64,000 bases of DNA from Isoetes taiwanensis (GCA_021234155.1 JAJEKV010000005.1:13931449-13995448); one strand, 5' to 3'. Counted from the stretch's first letter, positions 1 to 11,227 are shown. The notes: generated by a model from the sequence alone, not told the origin. Numbers and translations: made by a program.

Positions 1-1
1 T

Positions 2-903
2 AAGGTAGAAATTCCAAGTATTATTCAGCCAGCAAAAGTCCAGCGCGTAGGTAAGGTTATCGGTCTAGCTAAGGCTGATAACCAAAAATGCGTGACCGAG
101 GCTGTACGTCCGAGGCCAGGTATTTGGCACGTAAGGCATGGAGGAGTACTGATTCTAGTAATGATAAGCAAAAAAAAAGCACTCTCCCTTTCCATACAAG
201 AGTCCGATAAGGATTGTTGGTCGTGGTGCAGCCAAGTGTGTTGGAGGATAAAGCACAATTCCATGTAAAGTTGTCCATTGAGAAGCTGCTAGTAGGGGTT
301 CAAAAGGAGGATGCCCTTCTAGAAGGTCAATGCATTGGCTACTACACCGATTTTGTGAGGATCAAAATCACGCCCAAATTAGACACATTAGCAGCCCCAG
401 CAGTGCCCACCTTTGAATACCTCCAAAAGGAGGAGACTGTATCCGCTAAGAAGGCTAGGACCACTACCTTGGGCGGGCAGTTTGGCTATGGCGCTTGCCA
501 CATCAAACTTGACCATTCCAGATCTTTTGAGCAGATGGAAGAAAATCCCAAAGAAAAGAATTTTGAGCTTTCCCTAATTAATGACACTGGCAATGGTAAT
601 TCTGCAAACTTCGAATGGAGCATTCGTCGTTGGAGGGATGGAAAAAACTACAATCCTCTGAAGCAACTTCGTCTCAAATTGCCTACAGAAGGTGGCCTTG
701 CTGATGTGGGTCCTTTCCCTGCCATTCTATGGAGGTTTCCCCGGTCCATTAAAGATAAAAAGCTCGAATTTCAGATCCATTTGAAAGTGAATTTGCGCTT
801 GATTTGGTCTGTTAAGAATAAGTGGGGTTTTTCAGCCTTCAAGGCCGATCAGAAAAGCGTGGAATTTGAGAATGAGCGCCCTCTTTGCCTCCCTGAAGAA
901 TAA
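2..903 (+). CDS. Unrecognised protein-coding region, probably frameshifted
   Basis: I do not recognise this protein. One frame is open from base 2 to about 266 and a second from 214 to 903 (about 229 codons, ending LCLPEE then a stop). The two overlap and look like one coding region joined by a frameshift or an unseen intron near 214-266. The longer part is hydrophilic, mixed charge, with no membrane segment, no signal peptide and no motif that I can name. Residue use looks like a real protein: balanced Leu, Lys and Glu, several Trp, and one tract with WSIRRWRDG. There is no convincing ATG at the start of the long frame, so the true start lies in the first frame or left of the window. It lies about 80 bp upstream of a Harbinger transposase on the same strand and could be host sequence or element cargo. 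Confidence 0.4.
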
Positions 904-959
904 TGACTTGTAGATATAACTTAAGCAACAATACGCAAATTTGGTCTTACCACAGACCT

Positions 960-2300
960 TCTACATTTATAAAGAGCACTTTACTTTGCTCGTACAATGA
1001 TGATATGTTCAAGAGAAGACTGAGAATATCTAAGTCAAATTACCATTGTGTGTGTCAGGTTTTAGGGCCACTCCTTACAAGAAAAGATACAAAGATGAGA
1101 CAAAGTATTACAGTAGAGAAACAAGTATTCATTGCATACACTAGATTATCAACAGGAAACACAGTAAAAGATATTGCAGATAATTATAGCGTGGGATATA
1201 CAACAGCTCAAAGAGCTATCTCCGAGTTTTGTTGTGCTGTTAAAGAAACATTACATGACATGTGCATCAAGTGACCTTCTCTAGATAGAATGAAGGAACC
1301 TGCATGCGAGTTTGAGAAGTTGCAAGGCATCCCATATGTATGTGGTTGGTGCAATTGCTGGGAGTCACCTCCCCTTCCCATAATCGCCCCGCGCGAGAAC
1401 CCACAAGATTTAGGAAAGGGTTCCATTCTGTCCTAGTGCAGCCTATTGTCTCATCTAAATGTGTTGTTTGGAACTATGATGTCCGGTGGGCGGGAAGCAT
1501 TCACTGGAGATTGTTTGTGGGCGGGCAGCATTCACTGGAGATTGTTTGAGAGATTAGAGGCTGGAAGAAGAATACAAACAGGTCACCTTGGCAATTATTG
1601 TTTGGTTGGTGATGCAACTTATCCTCCATGCCCATGGATAGTTCCACTGTACAAGGGTCACAGAGATGGCTTAAGTAGACAAGAATACAACTAGAATTAC
1701 ATTCAATTGAGCACCAAGATGCCGGTTGGATGTGCATTTGGGATGCTGAAATCTAGATTTAAATATTGCTTAAAAGAAATGACACCAAGCATGATAAGGC
1801 ATCTGAAATAGTCTCAACTTGTCTTTTGTTGCATAATCTATGCATTCGCCATAGAGATGCATTTGATAATTTTTTGGATTGATGAAGCAAAAGTAGAGCT
1901 TCACAAAGCTGTTAATGAAGAGAAGAAAAACAAAGCATTGGAGAATAAAATAAAAAGAATAGAGATATCAGAGACGGAGATTACAAGAGCAGCAGCATAT
2001 GGTGTTCACAAAGTTAATGGTGTGAACTTAAATGCATTCGAAGCTCAAGGGCGCTCGAAGATGATCCCGAGGTACATATGACTGCTTTTAAAGTTCATGC
2101 ATTTATTTCTAACATACCTTATTGTCTTGTAGGCCATTACAAAATTGGTTGGACAAGCTCCTCGGAATACTCAGGAAGTTTCTGCAGCCAATTGTGCTCG
2201 TAGAGATGCATTGGCAAAAGCTTTATATGACAAGACAGCTGATGATCTTGTGCCTAACCAGTCCATTATGTTGAACTTCACAGTCCTAGTCCAGCATCTA
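960..2300 (+). pseudogene. PIF/Harbinger (HARBI1-like) DDE transposase, broken
   Basis: This is a decayed transposase of the plant PIF/Harbinger superfamily, whose DDE nuclease cuts and pastes the element. The N-terminal helical part, around FKRRLRISKSNYHCV, and the helix-turn-helix-like NTVKDIADNYSVGYTTAQ are in one frame up to 1274. The nuclease domain follows in pieces: FEKLQGIPYVC (1309-1345), the block around AIAGSH (1351-1368), KGFHSVLVQ, WAGSIHW, LVGDATYP and PWIVPLYKG (to about 1660), then CAFGMLKSRF (about 1731) and a charged tail to about 2070. After a probable intron the tail resumes at 2133 (AITKLVGQAPRNTQ). Stops and frame changes occur near 1274, 1690, 1807 and 1850. The first catalytic Asp, normally in IDG-T/S-H, is Ala here (GCT, 1357-1359). 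A 33-bp tandem duplication disrupts the domain at 1486-1550. The second Asp, in GDATYP, is present. Inactive by sequence. Confidence 0.85.
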
Positions 2301-2569
2301 TAAGGACGAATGACCCCGTATATCCCCCATAACATGTGAAGTTTTTTATGACCTTTCAGTCAAGAGAAACAGTGTTTTTGGAATACTGATTTTAGAATGC
2401 AGTTTTCTATTTTTATGATTGTTTCAGACCGTGCTGATTGGTATGCAGAATTAAGTGGAGTATGTGCACTTGAACGCTTGGTCGCATCTTTGGTGTGTTC
2501 TGGAGAGAGATTTATATGTTCTCTTAAGCCATGGCACATTTTAGAAAGTAATACCAAGTTCTACCTTTA

Positions 2570-3270
2570 CTGCAGAAAAGGGAATAGTTTATACTATTGA
2601 CACAATGAATGAAGGTTCAGATGTCTTACTTTATTTACCCAAATCATAATTCTCCTACGTAATGTAGTCACATGTACACCAACAGCTGCTGCAAGGTCTG
2701 TGCCAGACCTTCTGTATATGGCAGAATACCATAAGCTGTTGCAAGGTCTGTCCAGACTTTTTGTAACTGGGTACCTTCTGACCATTTAATTGGCGTATGG
2801 CCACATCATCAGATATTTTAGCTGCGTCAAAGTTATTGTTTTTCATATTTATTCCAGTTGAAGCAACAAACAAATGCAAATTTTCTGTTAGAACAGTGAG
2901 AGTCCAGCAAGCAGCAGGTTTATCTCTCTCTGAACATAGTAGTTTTTCTTTTTATTTATACTTGACGGATTACCTCTGCAAGTTAGTTGATCTTGCAGAC
3001 CATTCTAACAGTTTGATAAGCATTGCTGAAGTCTGAAGCATTCAGAGATGGAAACTAGCCTTTAACAGAGACTAGCTGATCTTTAAACTAGCAGAAAAGG
3101 GAATAGTTTGTACTATTGACACAATAAATGATGGCCAAGGTTCAGGTGTCTTACTTTGTTTTACCCAAAGCATAATTCTCTTACGCAGTGTGATCACATG
3201 TACTCCAACAGCTGCTGCAAGGTCTGTGCCAGACCTTCTGTATGTGGCATGCATGAAAACGTCCAGGGTG
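2570..3270. repeat. Direct repeat pair with a possible coding exon on the minus strand
   Basis: Two copies of a segment of roughly 190 bp lie in the same orientation, at about 2572-2725 and 3093-3250. Both run from AGAAAAGGGAATAGTTT to a tract around CTGCTGCAAGGTCTGTGCCA. They differ by scattered substitutions and short indels, so the duplication is old. On the minus strand both copies translate to a similar peptide around GTDLAAAVGVHV, in open frames of 63 and 102 codons. Between them the minus strand has further plausible exon-like peptides (LLEWSARSTNLQ near 3000-3040 and DKPAACWTLTVL near 2900-2930). I cannot assign a family. Confidence 0.5.
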
Positions 3271-4240
3271 TGCAGAAGAACTTCTAAATGCAACATACTT
3301 GTAAAATATGCCTGACATTGCAAAGTGTCATTGCAAACCTGACATTGTACATTAACATTGCCTTTTTGCAAATCTGACAAAACCTAATTGCAAATCAACT
3401 CAGCCCAATTGTAATAATCTAAAGATGCATATGAAAAACCTTAATATTTGCATCGATGGACGTGTCCTCATTCAACACTCATTTTTCCATGTAAAATGGA
3501 TCATGATACCAGGTGTTATGATCCTGAAAGGCCATGATTTCAGTCATTCAGGGCAGGATGTAGTAATATCTTAAGACAACCGAATTGCAATCCGTGTTCA
3601 CCTCAGTATTTGCCAGTACCTGAGCCAATACCATTATACAGCGGGCAGTGCTATCCTCAATGCCAACGTAGAAGACTGCCCAGTAACTATGTTGTCCATT
3701 TCTCTAAAACTCTTGTTTGACAACTCTTGTTCTCATGATAGAGCATGTATGGACAACGTAAACATGAAGCAATTGGAAATTTACCATTAGTTCAAAAATA
3801 GGAAATTTACCATTAGTTCAAATATAATATGAACAACGTAAGCATGAACCAATCTGCACTTCTTCAGACTTCAAAAGCTCCCAGGGTCCTGATTTTGTGA
3901 CAACCTTGACTTTTACCAGGAAGTGATGATTTTCCCATAACCATCCAGAAACTGGAATAGACTGTTTAAAAGTCTGTCCAGCATCTATGCTCTCCTACAG
4001 AGTCTTATTATAATCATAACTTGTCTCGTTACTGGATATCTTACAGGAATCAAGCAACGTTGTCCAAGGCCCATCACGAGGGTGATATGGTATGCTGCTT
4101 GCAATGCACCTGCAGTACTCCAGAGACGATTGAATTGAAGAGGAGCAGCTTCAAATGACAAATAATGGAATAGATATACATGACGGAGACACAAAAAGAA
4201 ATAGCAGTGAAACAAAGTTGTAGTTTACAATCATAATAAG
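3270..4240. other. Non-coding stretch
   Basis: No convincing coding region. A short tandem copy of AATTTACCATTAGTTCAAA occurs twice at 3778-3825. This stretch separates the transposase from the Myb-like protein of the Harbinger element. Confidence 0.4.
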
Positions 4241-4249
4241 ATTACATCA

Positions 4250-4990
4250 GATTTTCTTTACTAAATCTTCAAATGACGCGGAAATGACGCTTGCATTTTT
4301 GCAAGAATTTCCAATCTCTGATTTTCCACCATCAACATTTTTTGGCCTTCAATGTCTTTCATTTGGTTCAGAAATTCTGTTCGTCCTTCCTTTTTTCATA
4401 TAGAAGCTGACAAGTTCTCTCCTTCTTAACTCTTTTCATCCTGATAGGGTTTTCATGTACTTCTTCGTCTTTGACATCTGCTGCTGCTGGGTCTGATGCA
4501 ATTGCACTTACCAGAACAGCCTTCAAGGCATTTGCTCTGGTTGCCATGTACTCAAAAACAATGAAGAACCACTCACATTGGTTAGAGGGGTCATTACTGG
4601 GAGCATTATTGTGTGCCTTTTCCTTACAATAGTCGTTATAGATTGCATTCCACTTCTTACGGCATGCTTCCGTGTCTTTGTCAACATCTGGAACTCTTGC
4701 AACAATGCGGGTTAAAACAGTCTGCTACAAGTTCACTCCTTGCTTCTGCACTTGGAAAACTCATCCTGCATCTCGCCTCAGACGTGAAACAAAGCAATGG
4801 TGGATTTGTCATCCCACCGAGCATATTTTCCACTAGATTGTTCCTTCTCTAACTCAACTGTGGCTACATTCTCTTTGGCCTTCTTGCTTCTTTGTCTCTT
4901 TATCTTTGGTTTAACATCGGCTGGAGTACAGGGCTGCTTTGGTACTAACCTGGCTGGGGCATTATAATTCCACCCGCAACGCTGCCTCCA
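4250..4990 (-). pseudogene. Myb/SANT-like (trihelix-type) protein of a PIF/Harbinger element, broken
   Basis: PIF/Harbinger elements carry, besides the transposase, a Myb/SANT-like DNA-binding protein that helps the transposase reach DNA and the nucleus. The minus strand here encodes such a protein in pieces. Near 4840-4790 is GKYARWDDKSTIALF. Near 4690-4540 a longer open stretch contains ACRKKWNAIYNDY, NAPSNDPSNQCEWFF and EYMATRANALK, typical of the SANT-like domain with its conserved Trp residues. A charged, Lys-rich C-terminal part follows to about 4390. A stop after WDDKSTIALFHV and at least two frame changes break it. It is convergent with the transposase at 960-2300, so the two likely belong to one element of about 4 kb. 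I could not delimit terminal inverted repeats. Confidence 0.7.
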
Positions 4991-4999
4991 TAAAAAAGC

Positions 5000-5550
5000 A
5001 TGTGCCGCTTGCGTTGCAAGGTGATGTATGGAATTTCAGGTAAACGATAGTCTATGGCCGTTGTTATGAAAATTGCACATGGATATGCAACTAGTCCCTT
5101 TCCTGAATATATCCTTTCTTACTCATCCCGCTATGTCTTGCACTGCTAATTATTGTTGCATGGTTATTTTGCACAGAAGACTAGCAGTGAGGAAGGAGGA
5201 AAAAAAAAGGAAGTTTCGAAAAGAAACGTACTTGATGCCGACCTGCTACAGAATAGTCCTGTCACTGTCTTGGTTCGTTGCAAGATGTGAATTTTGTTGA
5301 TTTAGAAGGAATCCGGCAAGAAGGATATGCACGGCATAAAATGTATATCCCACAGGCCCTCCTCTAATGTTTTGAAAGCATATATAACAAACGCCAAAAC
5401 GAAGTCAAGCACGACTATACTTGAACAGGATCTGTTCTATAGTTCGTACTAGGAACTATGCTGAAAATTCATAGACAAATCTCACAACCCGGACGATGAA
5501 GTGGAGCCCTGCTGGCTTGAGCGCGATTGCCGGTTCTGCTCTTCCTTGTG
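5000..5550. other. Non-coding stretch
   Basis: Nothing recognisable. Short frames only. Confidence 0.3.
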
Positions 5551-5558
5551 AAGTGTAG

Positions 5559-5633
5559 AAGGGGTTAAACCCCCATACTCCTAATAAATGGGCTCGCCTG
5601 GCGTAATGGGCGAGCCTGGGGGTTTGACCCCTT
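5559..5633. repeat. Two-step inverted repeat
   Basis: The outer arms are AAGGGGTTAAACCCCCA (5559-5575) and its reverse complement with one mismatch at 5617-5633. The inner arms are GGCTCGCC (5591-5598) and GGCGAGCC (5609-5616), a perfect match. On the right side inner and outer arms are contiguous, while on the left a 15-base bulge separates them. It would fold as a GC-rich hairpin in otherwise AT-rich DNA. Confidence 0.8.
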
Positions 5634-5860
5634 TAACCGGGAGCTCCGAGGCAATTTTGCCTCTGATTCATTGCAGCAGCAAGATTTTGCAGCAATCAAT
5701 CCACGAAACAGAGATTTCTTCCACTCTTCCACAAGCCGCACAAAGTAGTAGTAGGGAAGTAGGAGTAGCCGCACAGGTGTTTGATCCTTCAAATCCTGTT
5801 GCTGCTGCTGTGTGTGAGCCACAAACAGACCGATTGGAAGGCCGATTTGAAGCATGGTTA

Positions 5861-6008
5861 CCCGGAACGGCGTTCCGAACGCCGTTCCGGTTCCGAACAC
5901 GTTCCGGGGCATGCCACGTTCTGGGAACTTTTGTTCCCGTTCCAAATGTGCATGTTACCCGGAACGCCGTTCCGACAATGTTCCGGTAAGTTGGGAACGT
6001 TGTTCCCA
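5861..6008. repeat. Cluster of GGAAC/GTTCC palindromes
   Basis: Several palindromes built on GGAAC...GTTCC lie in 150 bp: GGAACGGCGTTCC (5864-5876), GGAACGCCGTTCC (5961-5973) and TTGGGAAC...GTTCCCAA (5991-6008), with further copies of GTTCCGG between them. The two GGAACGSCGTTCC copies are each preceded by a CATG(G)TTACCC motif, so they are related copies about 97 bp apart. Confidence 0.8.
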
Positions 6009-6009
6009 A

Positions 6010-7930
6010 CTATAAAATTTGTTTTGACCATTTCCTTCATCCTTTTTTCTTATTTTTCACTTTTACTTTTGCAAATTTCGATTTTGGTACGTTTGGGCCT
6101 CTAATATTCATTCGTAACAGGGTAGAAAAGCCCTTCTCCTCTCTTTTCGTTTCCGCCTGAGTGGCTGCCATACACAGAACATCTTGATTCGGTTTAGGGC
6201 GGTCGGCCAGAGGAGGAGAGAAAGCAACAACGCAGACCCTTCCAGCCCAAATGGACTCTAGAGATTAGGTAGAGAGCAAGCAAAACGCCCCTTCTTTCCT
6301 TCTTCTTCATTAGAATAGGTAGTATCATTGTTGAAAACCAGCCTGCCAGCCAGGGAGAACTGAAGTTTCGAGGCTATCATGCCATATATTTGCTACAATA
6401 GAAGATTTCTTTTTTTATAATGATGGCTTAAGATGTATTCGTCATAAAAGTTAAACTATGTGGTGTTTTTATGTTTATCTATAAGAATATGTAATACGGT
6501 AGAGCCTTATTTTCATTTGGCACCCTTTGACAGCTCAATAGGTTAATTAGCTCATGGGAACACCAAATCCATTTTCAAAATTTATTTTTTCCAAAGTTGA
6601 TGTTCCCTGCTCGGGTGTTCCTGCCCGGCCCGAAATTTGGGGTGCCGCTCCGATTTAGCTTCGCCCGTAACCATGATTTGAAGGGGATAACGCCAGCAGG
6701 TGTTTCTGGTAAAAATTGAGGCATGGCCAAAATGGCAGGTCGTGGCGCCAGCACCGAGCCATTTTGGGCATCTTGCGAAATTTTTTTTTCTACTGTAACG
6801 CCCGAGGGCCGGCGCGCATCTCCTTAACACTGCCGGGTCCGAGGGTTTCCATCGATTACTCGGTCAAAGATTCTTCGTACCCTCACCTGCAAAAAACAGA
6901 TCGCAGAAGCTCCATGACATGTTTTGAGGGCTCTGTTTTTTAGCTCTGCTTGCAAAGGAAGCTCTGCCGTGTTTCTGCAAAGCTCCAGAAATCCGAAAAA
7001 GGTCTTTGGCCTTAGCTATGCAGCTCGATCTTCTTTTTGCAGAGCTATGGAGATGAGATCCGGCATTCGCCGGCAGCCTATGCTTAGAAGGTAGCCTGTG
7101 TTTCAAATGATGGCCATAGCGGACCACCCCTAGATAACACCCTAGGATTTTTCTCCCTGCCGCTTTTGCCCCTTCTCCTTGGATTTGTGCATTATCCTAG
7201 GGTCGCTATTAAAGATATCTGAGTAAAATTTCAGCCACAGCTATGTTATTAGCGGATAACAGGTTTCAAAAGAACGGCTCAGATTTAATCTGACGGTGTA
7301 AACCAGAGGACCGGAGTGTTAAGGACAGATCCCTTCAGTCAGTGCCTCTGTGGCGGTTTATCATTGTTGCTGCCTCAGCCTGCCTGTTTATCATTCTTGT
7401 TGCCGGTTTATCATGATAAATGTGTCACGCTGTTTGTCCCGGCCGTGACAAAGACATTACGCCTAATCACCGATCTTGATCCAACGGTTAGATTTAAAAT
7501 TGCCGAGGAGCTGCCGGTTAAGGCCATAGATGACCGTCACAGTGGTACATTCCTCCACTGCTGAAGGTCAGCAGGTAGTCTGACGGGTTTTTTTTCCCTT
7601 TAAAAAAAAAACCATTTGCCTAACCTTAAGCACTGTCATTGAATTGTTCAATGTTTTTATTGGTCCTCGTCTTGTAATTCACATGAGCTAGGATAATTCT
7701 TCTCATTAGGATAAATCCCCTCCCCTCATCGTAAAGGATGGGCAGGCTGTATTCAGCCTTGTCCGCCAATGAGACCTCGACATGTGGCAAAGATTCTTTT
7801 TGCGGAACTCCTAATGTCGTTGTTGGTCTACATTCTATGTTTTATTCCATCGTTGCTCTCGATTCTGCCACAAATCAATCTGGACCGTCCAACTGGCAAC
7901 GATCAACGGCTGAGCCAGTCCTTCACGTTA
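6010..7930. other. Intergenic stretch with short repeated motifs
   Basis: No convincing gene. It contains the half-matching motifs CCTAG.TAACACCCTAGG (about 7130-7146) and ATTATCCTAGGG (7191-7202). It also has two copies of a motif like ATC(C)AACGGTTAGATTTAAA / GCTCAGATTTAATCTGACGG (about 7275-7300 and 7475-7498), of a kind often seen in plant intergenic or MITE DNA. Confidence 0.35.
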
Positions 7931-7933
7931 AGA

Positions 7934-8010
7934 GAATGGCCCGGAGGGCTGTTTTCTGGGCCTGGAAAATGGCCCGACGCAGGCCCATAAAACAGCCCTC
8001 CGGGCCATTC
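7934..8010. repeat. Near-perfect 31-bp inverted repeat with a 15-bp loop
   Basis: The left arm is 7934-7964 and the right arm 7980-8010, with 30 of 31 positions complementary (single C/A difference). The arms begin GAATGGCCCGGAGGGCTG. The stem is GC-rich and sits in AT-rich DNA. It could be a small foldback element, the core of a nested MITE or an inverted-repeat RNA locus. No flanking target duplication was identified. Confidence 0.9.
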
Positions 8011-8049
8011 CCCTATTGTCATATCCCACCCTCATCTCTGTGGCCTTTT

Positions 8050-9030
8050 CATATCTACAAAGTAGTAGAATAAATTGTAAGTGAGGAGTCACAAAAAGGA
8101 CGCCTTATAAAATCCAATTAGGAATACCAATGTGCAACTTACTATTAAAATTCCAAACAAAGAAAACAAGGCCCTTGGCACATACAAATGTAAAACTGCA
8201 TAATGAAAAATTAGATGCGTAATGGAGTGTTTTAACTTACCTCTGATCTCATTTTGCCGAATATAATAGAACCATCTGCCAATGCTTTCTATCAGATAAA
8301 TGGCTTGAAGGGCCTAAGCAGCATTCCATTTGAGCAGGTTCACATGCTTTATCGGCTGTTACAGCTCAAGTCGCCAACATGCAGCTCACGAAAGGAGCAC
8401 CATTATTTGATTCATCCTTCTTAAAAAGCTTGCACATCACAGCATGCAATAGAATGCTTGTCTGCAAGTAGACATCACAGTATTTTCTGTTCCTGCTCCC
8501 TGACCACTTCTACAGCTCAAGCTGACAAGATATAATACAATGCATGTCTCCAAGGTATTCTTGCAATTCCACCACATTTCTTTTTCAATCCTTGTGCAAG
8601 AACATAAATCTTCAATGTATCATCTACATTTAAAATTCTAGCCTCTACTTTTGAAGACATTCGTCTCCTCCATTCTGCAACTGCCATACACAAATAACTT
8701 GTATTGCATTTCAGATGAGTGTGGCTCCTTCAAAGTTATGCTTCACTCTAACTGCAAATGCAGCAGAACAATGCAGCACAACATGCATCTGCAATAACCA
8801 CGAACACGGCGTGCACATAATCCATGCACTTCTACCATAAATACTACACCTGAATTTCAGATCATTGAACACATATCGAATATCCATTGCATTTAGCCCA
8901 TGTCATCAAAAAATACGAGCACTACTTACAATGAGTTCACGGAGAAATTGGATCCAACCAAACACTTCGCGCAGCCCCGCAACAATCTGCCCGCAGCAAC
9001 AGCAAATCAAACTGATTGCACATGCTCAAA
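8050..9030. other. Intergenic stretch
   Basis: AT-rich, no supported coding region. I see nothing specific. Confidence 0.3.
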
Positions 9031-9379
9031 ACCTATAGGACCATGACAGCCACGTGTTCATACCTGCTCATGCATGTCTTCCATTCAACACGTGTTGCTC
9101 CTGAGCACGTCCTCACCTGTAGATAAGCTGCATGATCTAACAAGCAAGCAAGCAAGGAGCACAGGGCGTTGAACCCCTCAAGGAAGCCGCTCTTCAATGC
9201 TCCACCACGGCCTAAAGCCGCGGGGCCCGTGCAGTGAATGTCAATCATTCATGCCTACAAACAGAATTCACAACTTTTTTTTTCCTTTTTATTCTTTCTG
9301 ATCACACATCCTGCATCCTCATTCCAATGCACAAGTAAATACAATGCTATACTATGCACGCCATGCAAGCAAGAAATCA

Positions 9380-9778
9380 GAATTAGTTGTACCTCAAATT
9401 CAAGGCAACAGCATGTCTTCGTTGCAGATTATTGATTCGTCTTAGCTCATGAATCAATATTCCCCTGGCCAATTTCATATGGGCCCTCAATGCCTGTCTC
9501 TCTTCCACAGAAACATTAACCTGCTCCCATTCCATCAGGCCGATGCATTGTTCCAATACATGAAAAAGCCTGCTTAATTGAATCCGAAGCACTCTAACTG
9601 CAGCTGCTACCCCTTTAGCTACTCTATTTATCCCCACAACATTCTCAAGTAGCTCAGCCGCTACATGCACATGTTCGCTCCCTGCAGATGCAACAACAGG
9701 ATGTGGCAGCCCATTTGCCACAAGATTTGCAATGGGGGGCAATTGGCAGGGATGTGGCAGCCCATTTGCAACTGCCAT
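9380..9778 (-). CDS. Unrecognised ORF, probable first exon
   Basis: This is an open frame of about 131 codons starting at a genuine ATG (9776-9778). I do not recognise it. The N-terminus contains a short internal repeat, ANGLPHP, twice (residues 4-10 and about 21-27). The rest is predicted helical, with alternating Leu/Val and charged residues, from LLENVVGINR to LRRINNLQRRHAVA. There is no signal peptide or membrane segment. The frame ends shortly after LNLR, where the minus strand reads GAG|GTACAA, a plausible splice donor, so this may be exon 1 of a longer gene running toward lower coordinates. A minus-strand open stretch at 9130-9248 ending in ...LDHAAYLQ|GTGAGG could be a later exon, but the link is weak. 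Confidence 0.4.
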
Positions 9779-9779
9779 G

Positions 9780-10820
9780 GGACAAGGGTCAACTTATAAG
9801 GGTTGACCCTACTTTTTTTTTCTAAGGGCATAATTTGAGTTGCCCTTTTTTGGGAAGGCTAAAATTTTATCAGGCTTTTTATTTTATGGTGCAATGTAAA
9901 CTGCCCTTATTTATTGCAAAAGTCATTATAAAACAACATTTGTCTATTAAATCAAACATTTATAGAAAACAAAGTAATTTTCGTTTCAAAATAACATAGC
10001 AGTTTATATGTTTATAAACATATCATAGTTCTTGAGCCAAAGATACATGGGCGTTGCTTGATCTCTCTAGCCAACATCCAGACTACATCGTCCCCTTAAC
10101 ATCATCCCAAAAGAATTCCCATGACGGTCCAATTAAACCTTTTCCCCATAGGATTGAAACTCCCCAACCCCCCTCTCCCTCCCCCCTGCCAACCACTGAG
10201 GGTGGGCATCAATTATGCTTTGCTTCCATCTTTTAAACTAGTCGAGCCCTCAAGAATCCCTTAGCTTCTTTAACCTTTGCTACCCTCCCCCAATTCCAAA
10301 GCTTCTAAACCCCTACTTTAGCCATGGCAACCCCAATGATAGAGGAACCAGAGGAGCCTTGCATTCTTTCAACCGATCCCATTAACATTCCCCGCGATGA
10401 CTCTAACACACACACACACCCCCTCAGGACATACATGCACGAATAAAATAACGGCTAAGCTTAGCCAAATGGCTATTTTGTAGCTTTTTTTCCAAGAAAA
10501 ATGACTATACTAAATGGGAAAAAATGCCAAAATAAAATAAAATTTTAGCCCAAATTTTTTGCCGCCCAAGTGAAATTCTAGGTTGAATAGCCAAACCTCC
10601 ACCTCTAGACAACCCCACTAGAACATCGATTAGCTAAACCTAAGAAAGAGGGGCCTTGAAAAAATGGATGGATTAGCCTATATGCTGAGACCAAGATCTG
10701 TAGGAACTTTAAGAAACTACCAAATAGGGTTCATTTTTTTGTTTTTGGGTTGCCCCTAGGGGGGCAAACCCTTGTTTATGTGGGTTTGTGACATATCCTA
10801 GGTATATGCTAGAATATACC
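9780..10820. other. Intergenic stretch
   Basis: No supported gene. It includes a small hairpin, GGGTCAAC...GTTGACCC (about 9786-9808), AT-rich tracts, and a (CA)n run near 10409-10418. Confidence 0.35.
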
Positions 10821-10826
10821 TAAGAT

Positions 10827-11192
10827 ATGCTGGTGACTGCTCCAAACCTATTGTTCACTGTAAAAAACTCTCGGTCTCCTGCGTTCTGGATCGAGTATGT
10901 TTCAACCGGGGAACTGGACCATGCTTCTATTCCAAAAGATCTAGAACTCGTTGTACATGTAGTCAGAGGGGCATCTTACCGGAGCCTGCCTCTGGAGCTC
11001 AAACATCAATCAATGGACGAAGCTACTGGCAAGGGATCTGCGCCTATTTTGCCTTTGGAGTCTGGGGATTTTACCATCCCTTATAATGCATATCCAGAAG
11101 GGGGGAATTATGTTTTCACCAGAGATTGTAGGGTGTTTGCAAGGTCTGAGCTTGGGGAGATTGCAAGAAGACCTTTGAGGCTTCAGAGGTAA
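10827..11192 (+). CDS. Unrecognised ORF upstream of the NOG1-like pseudogene
   Basis: This is an open frame of about 121 codons that I cannot assign. It contains ELVVHVVRGASYRSLPLEL and FTIPYNAYPEGGNYVFTRDC, which read like real protein. It ends at CTTCAGAG|GTAAAATC, where a splice donor could be. The next exon-like sequence, at 11228, begins the NOG1-like GTPase, but the phases do not match (this frame ends in phase 2, the next needs phase 0). It is therefore either a different gene or a frameshifted upstream exon. Confidence 0.35.
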   Translation: MLVTAPNLLFTVKNSRSPAFWIEYVSTGELDHASIPKDLELVVHVVRGASYRSLPLELKHQSMDEATGKGSAPILPLESGDFTIPYNAYPEGGNYVFTRDCRVFARSELGEIARRPLRLQR

Positions 11193-11227
11193 AATCAGAA
11201 GTCTAAAATTTAATGCTTTTATTACAG

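Noticed and set aside
5588-6104. Overlapping ORFs on both strands at the GGAAC palindromes
   Set aside because: Palindromic GC-rich sequence opens frames on both strands, and none resembles a known protein.
10827-11192. First exon of the NOG1-like gene
   Set aside because: Splice phase does not fit the exon at 11228, and no similarity to the family's N-terminus was recognised. Kept as a separate unknown ORF.
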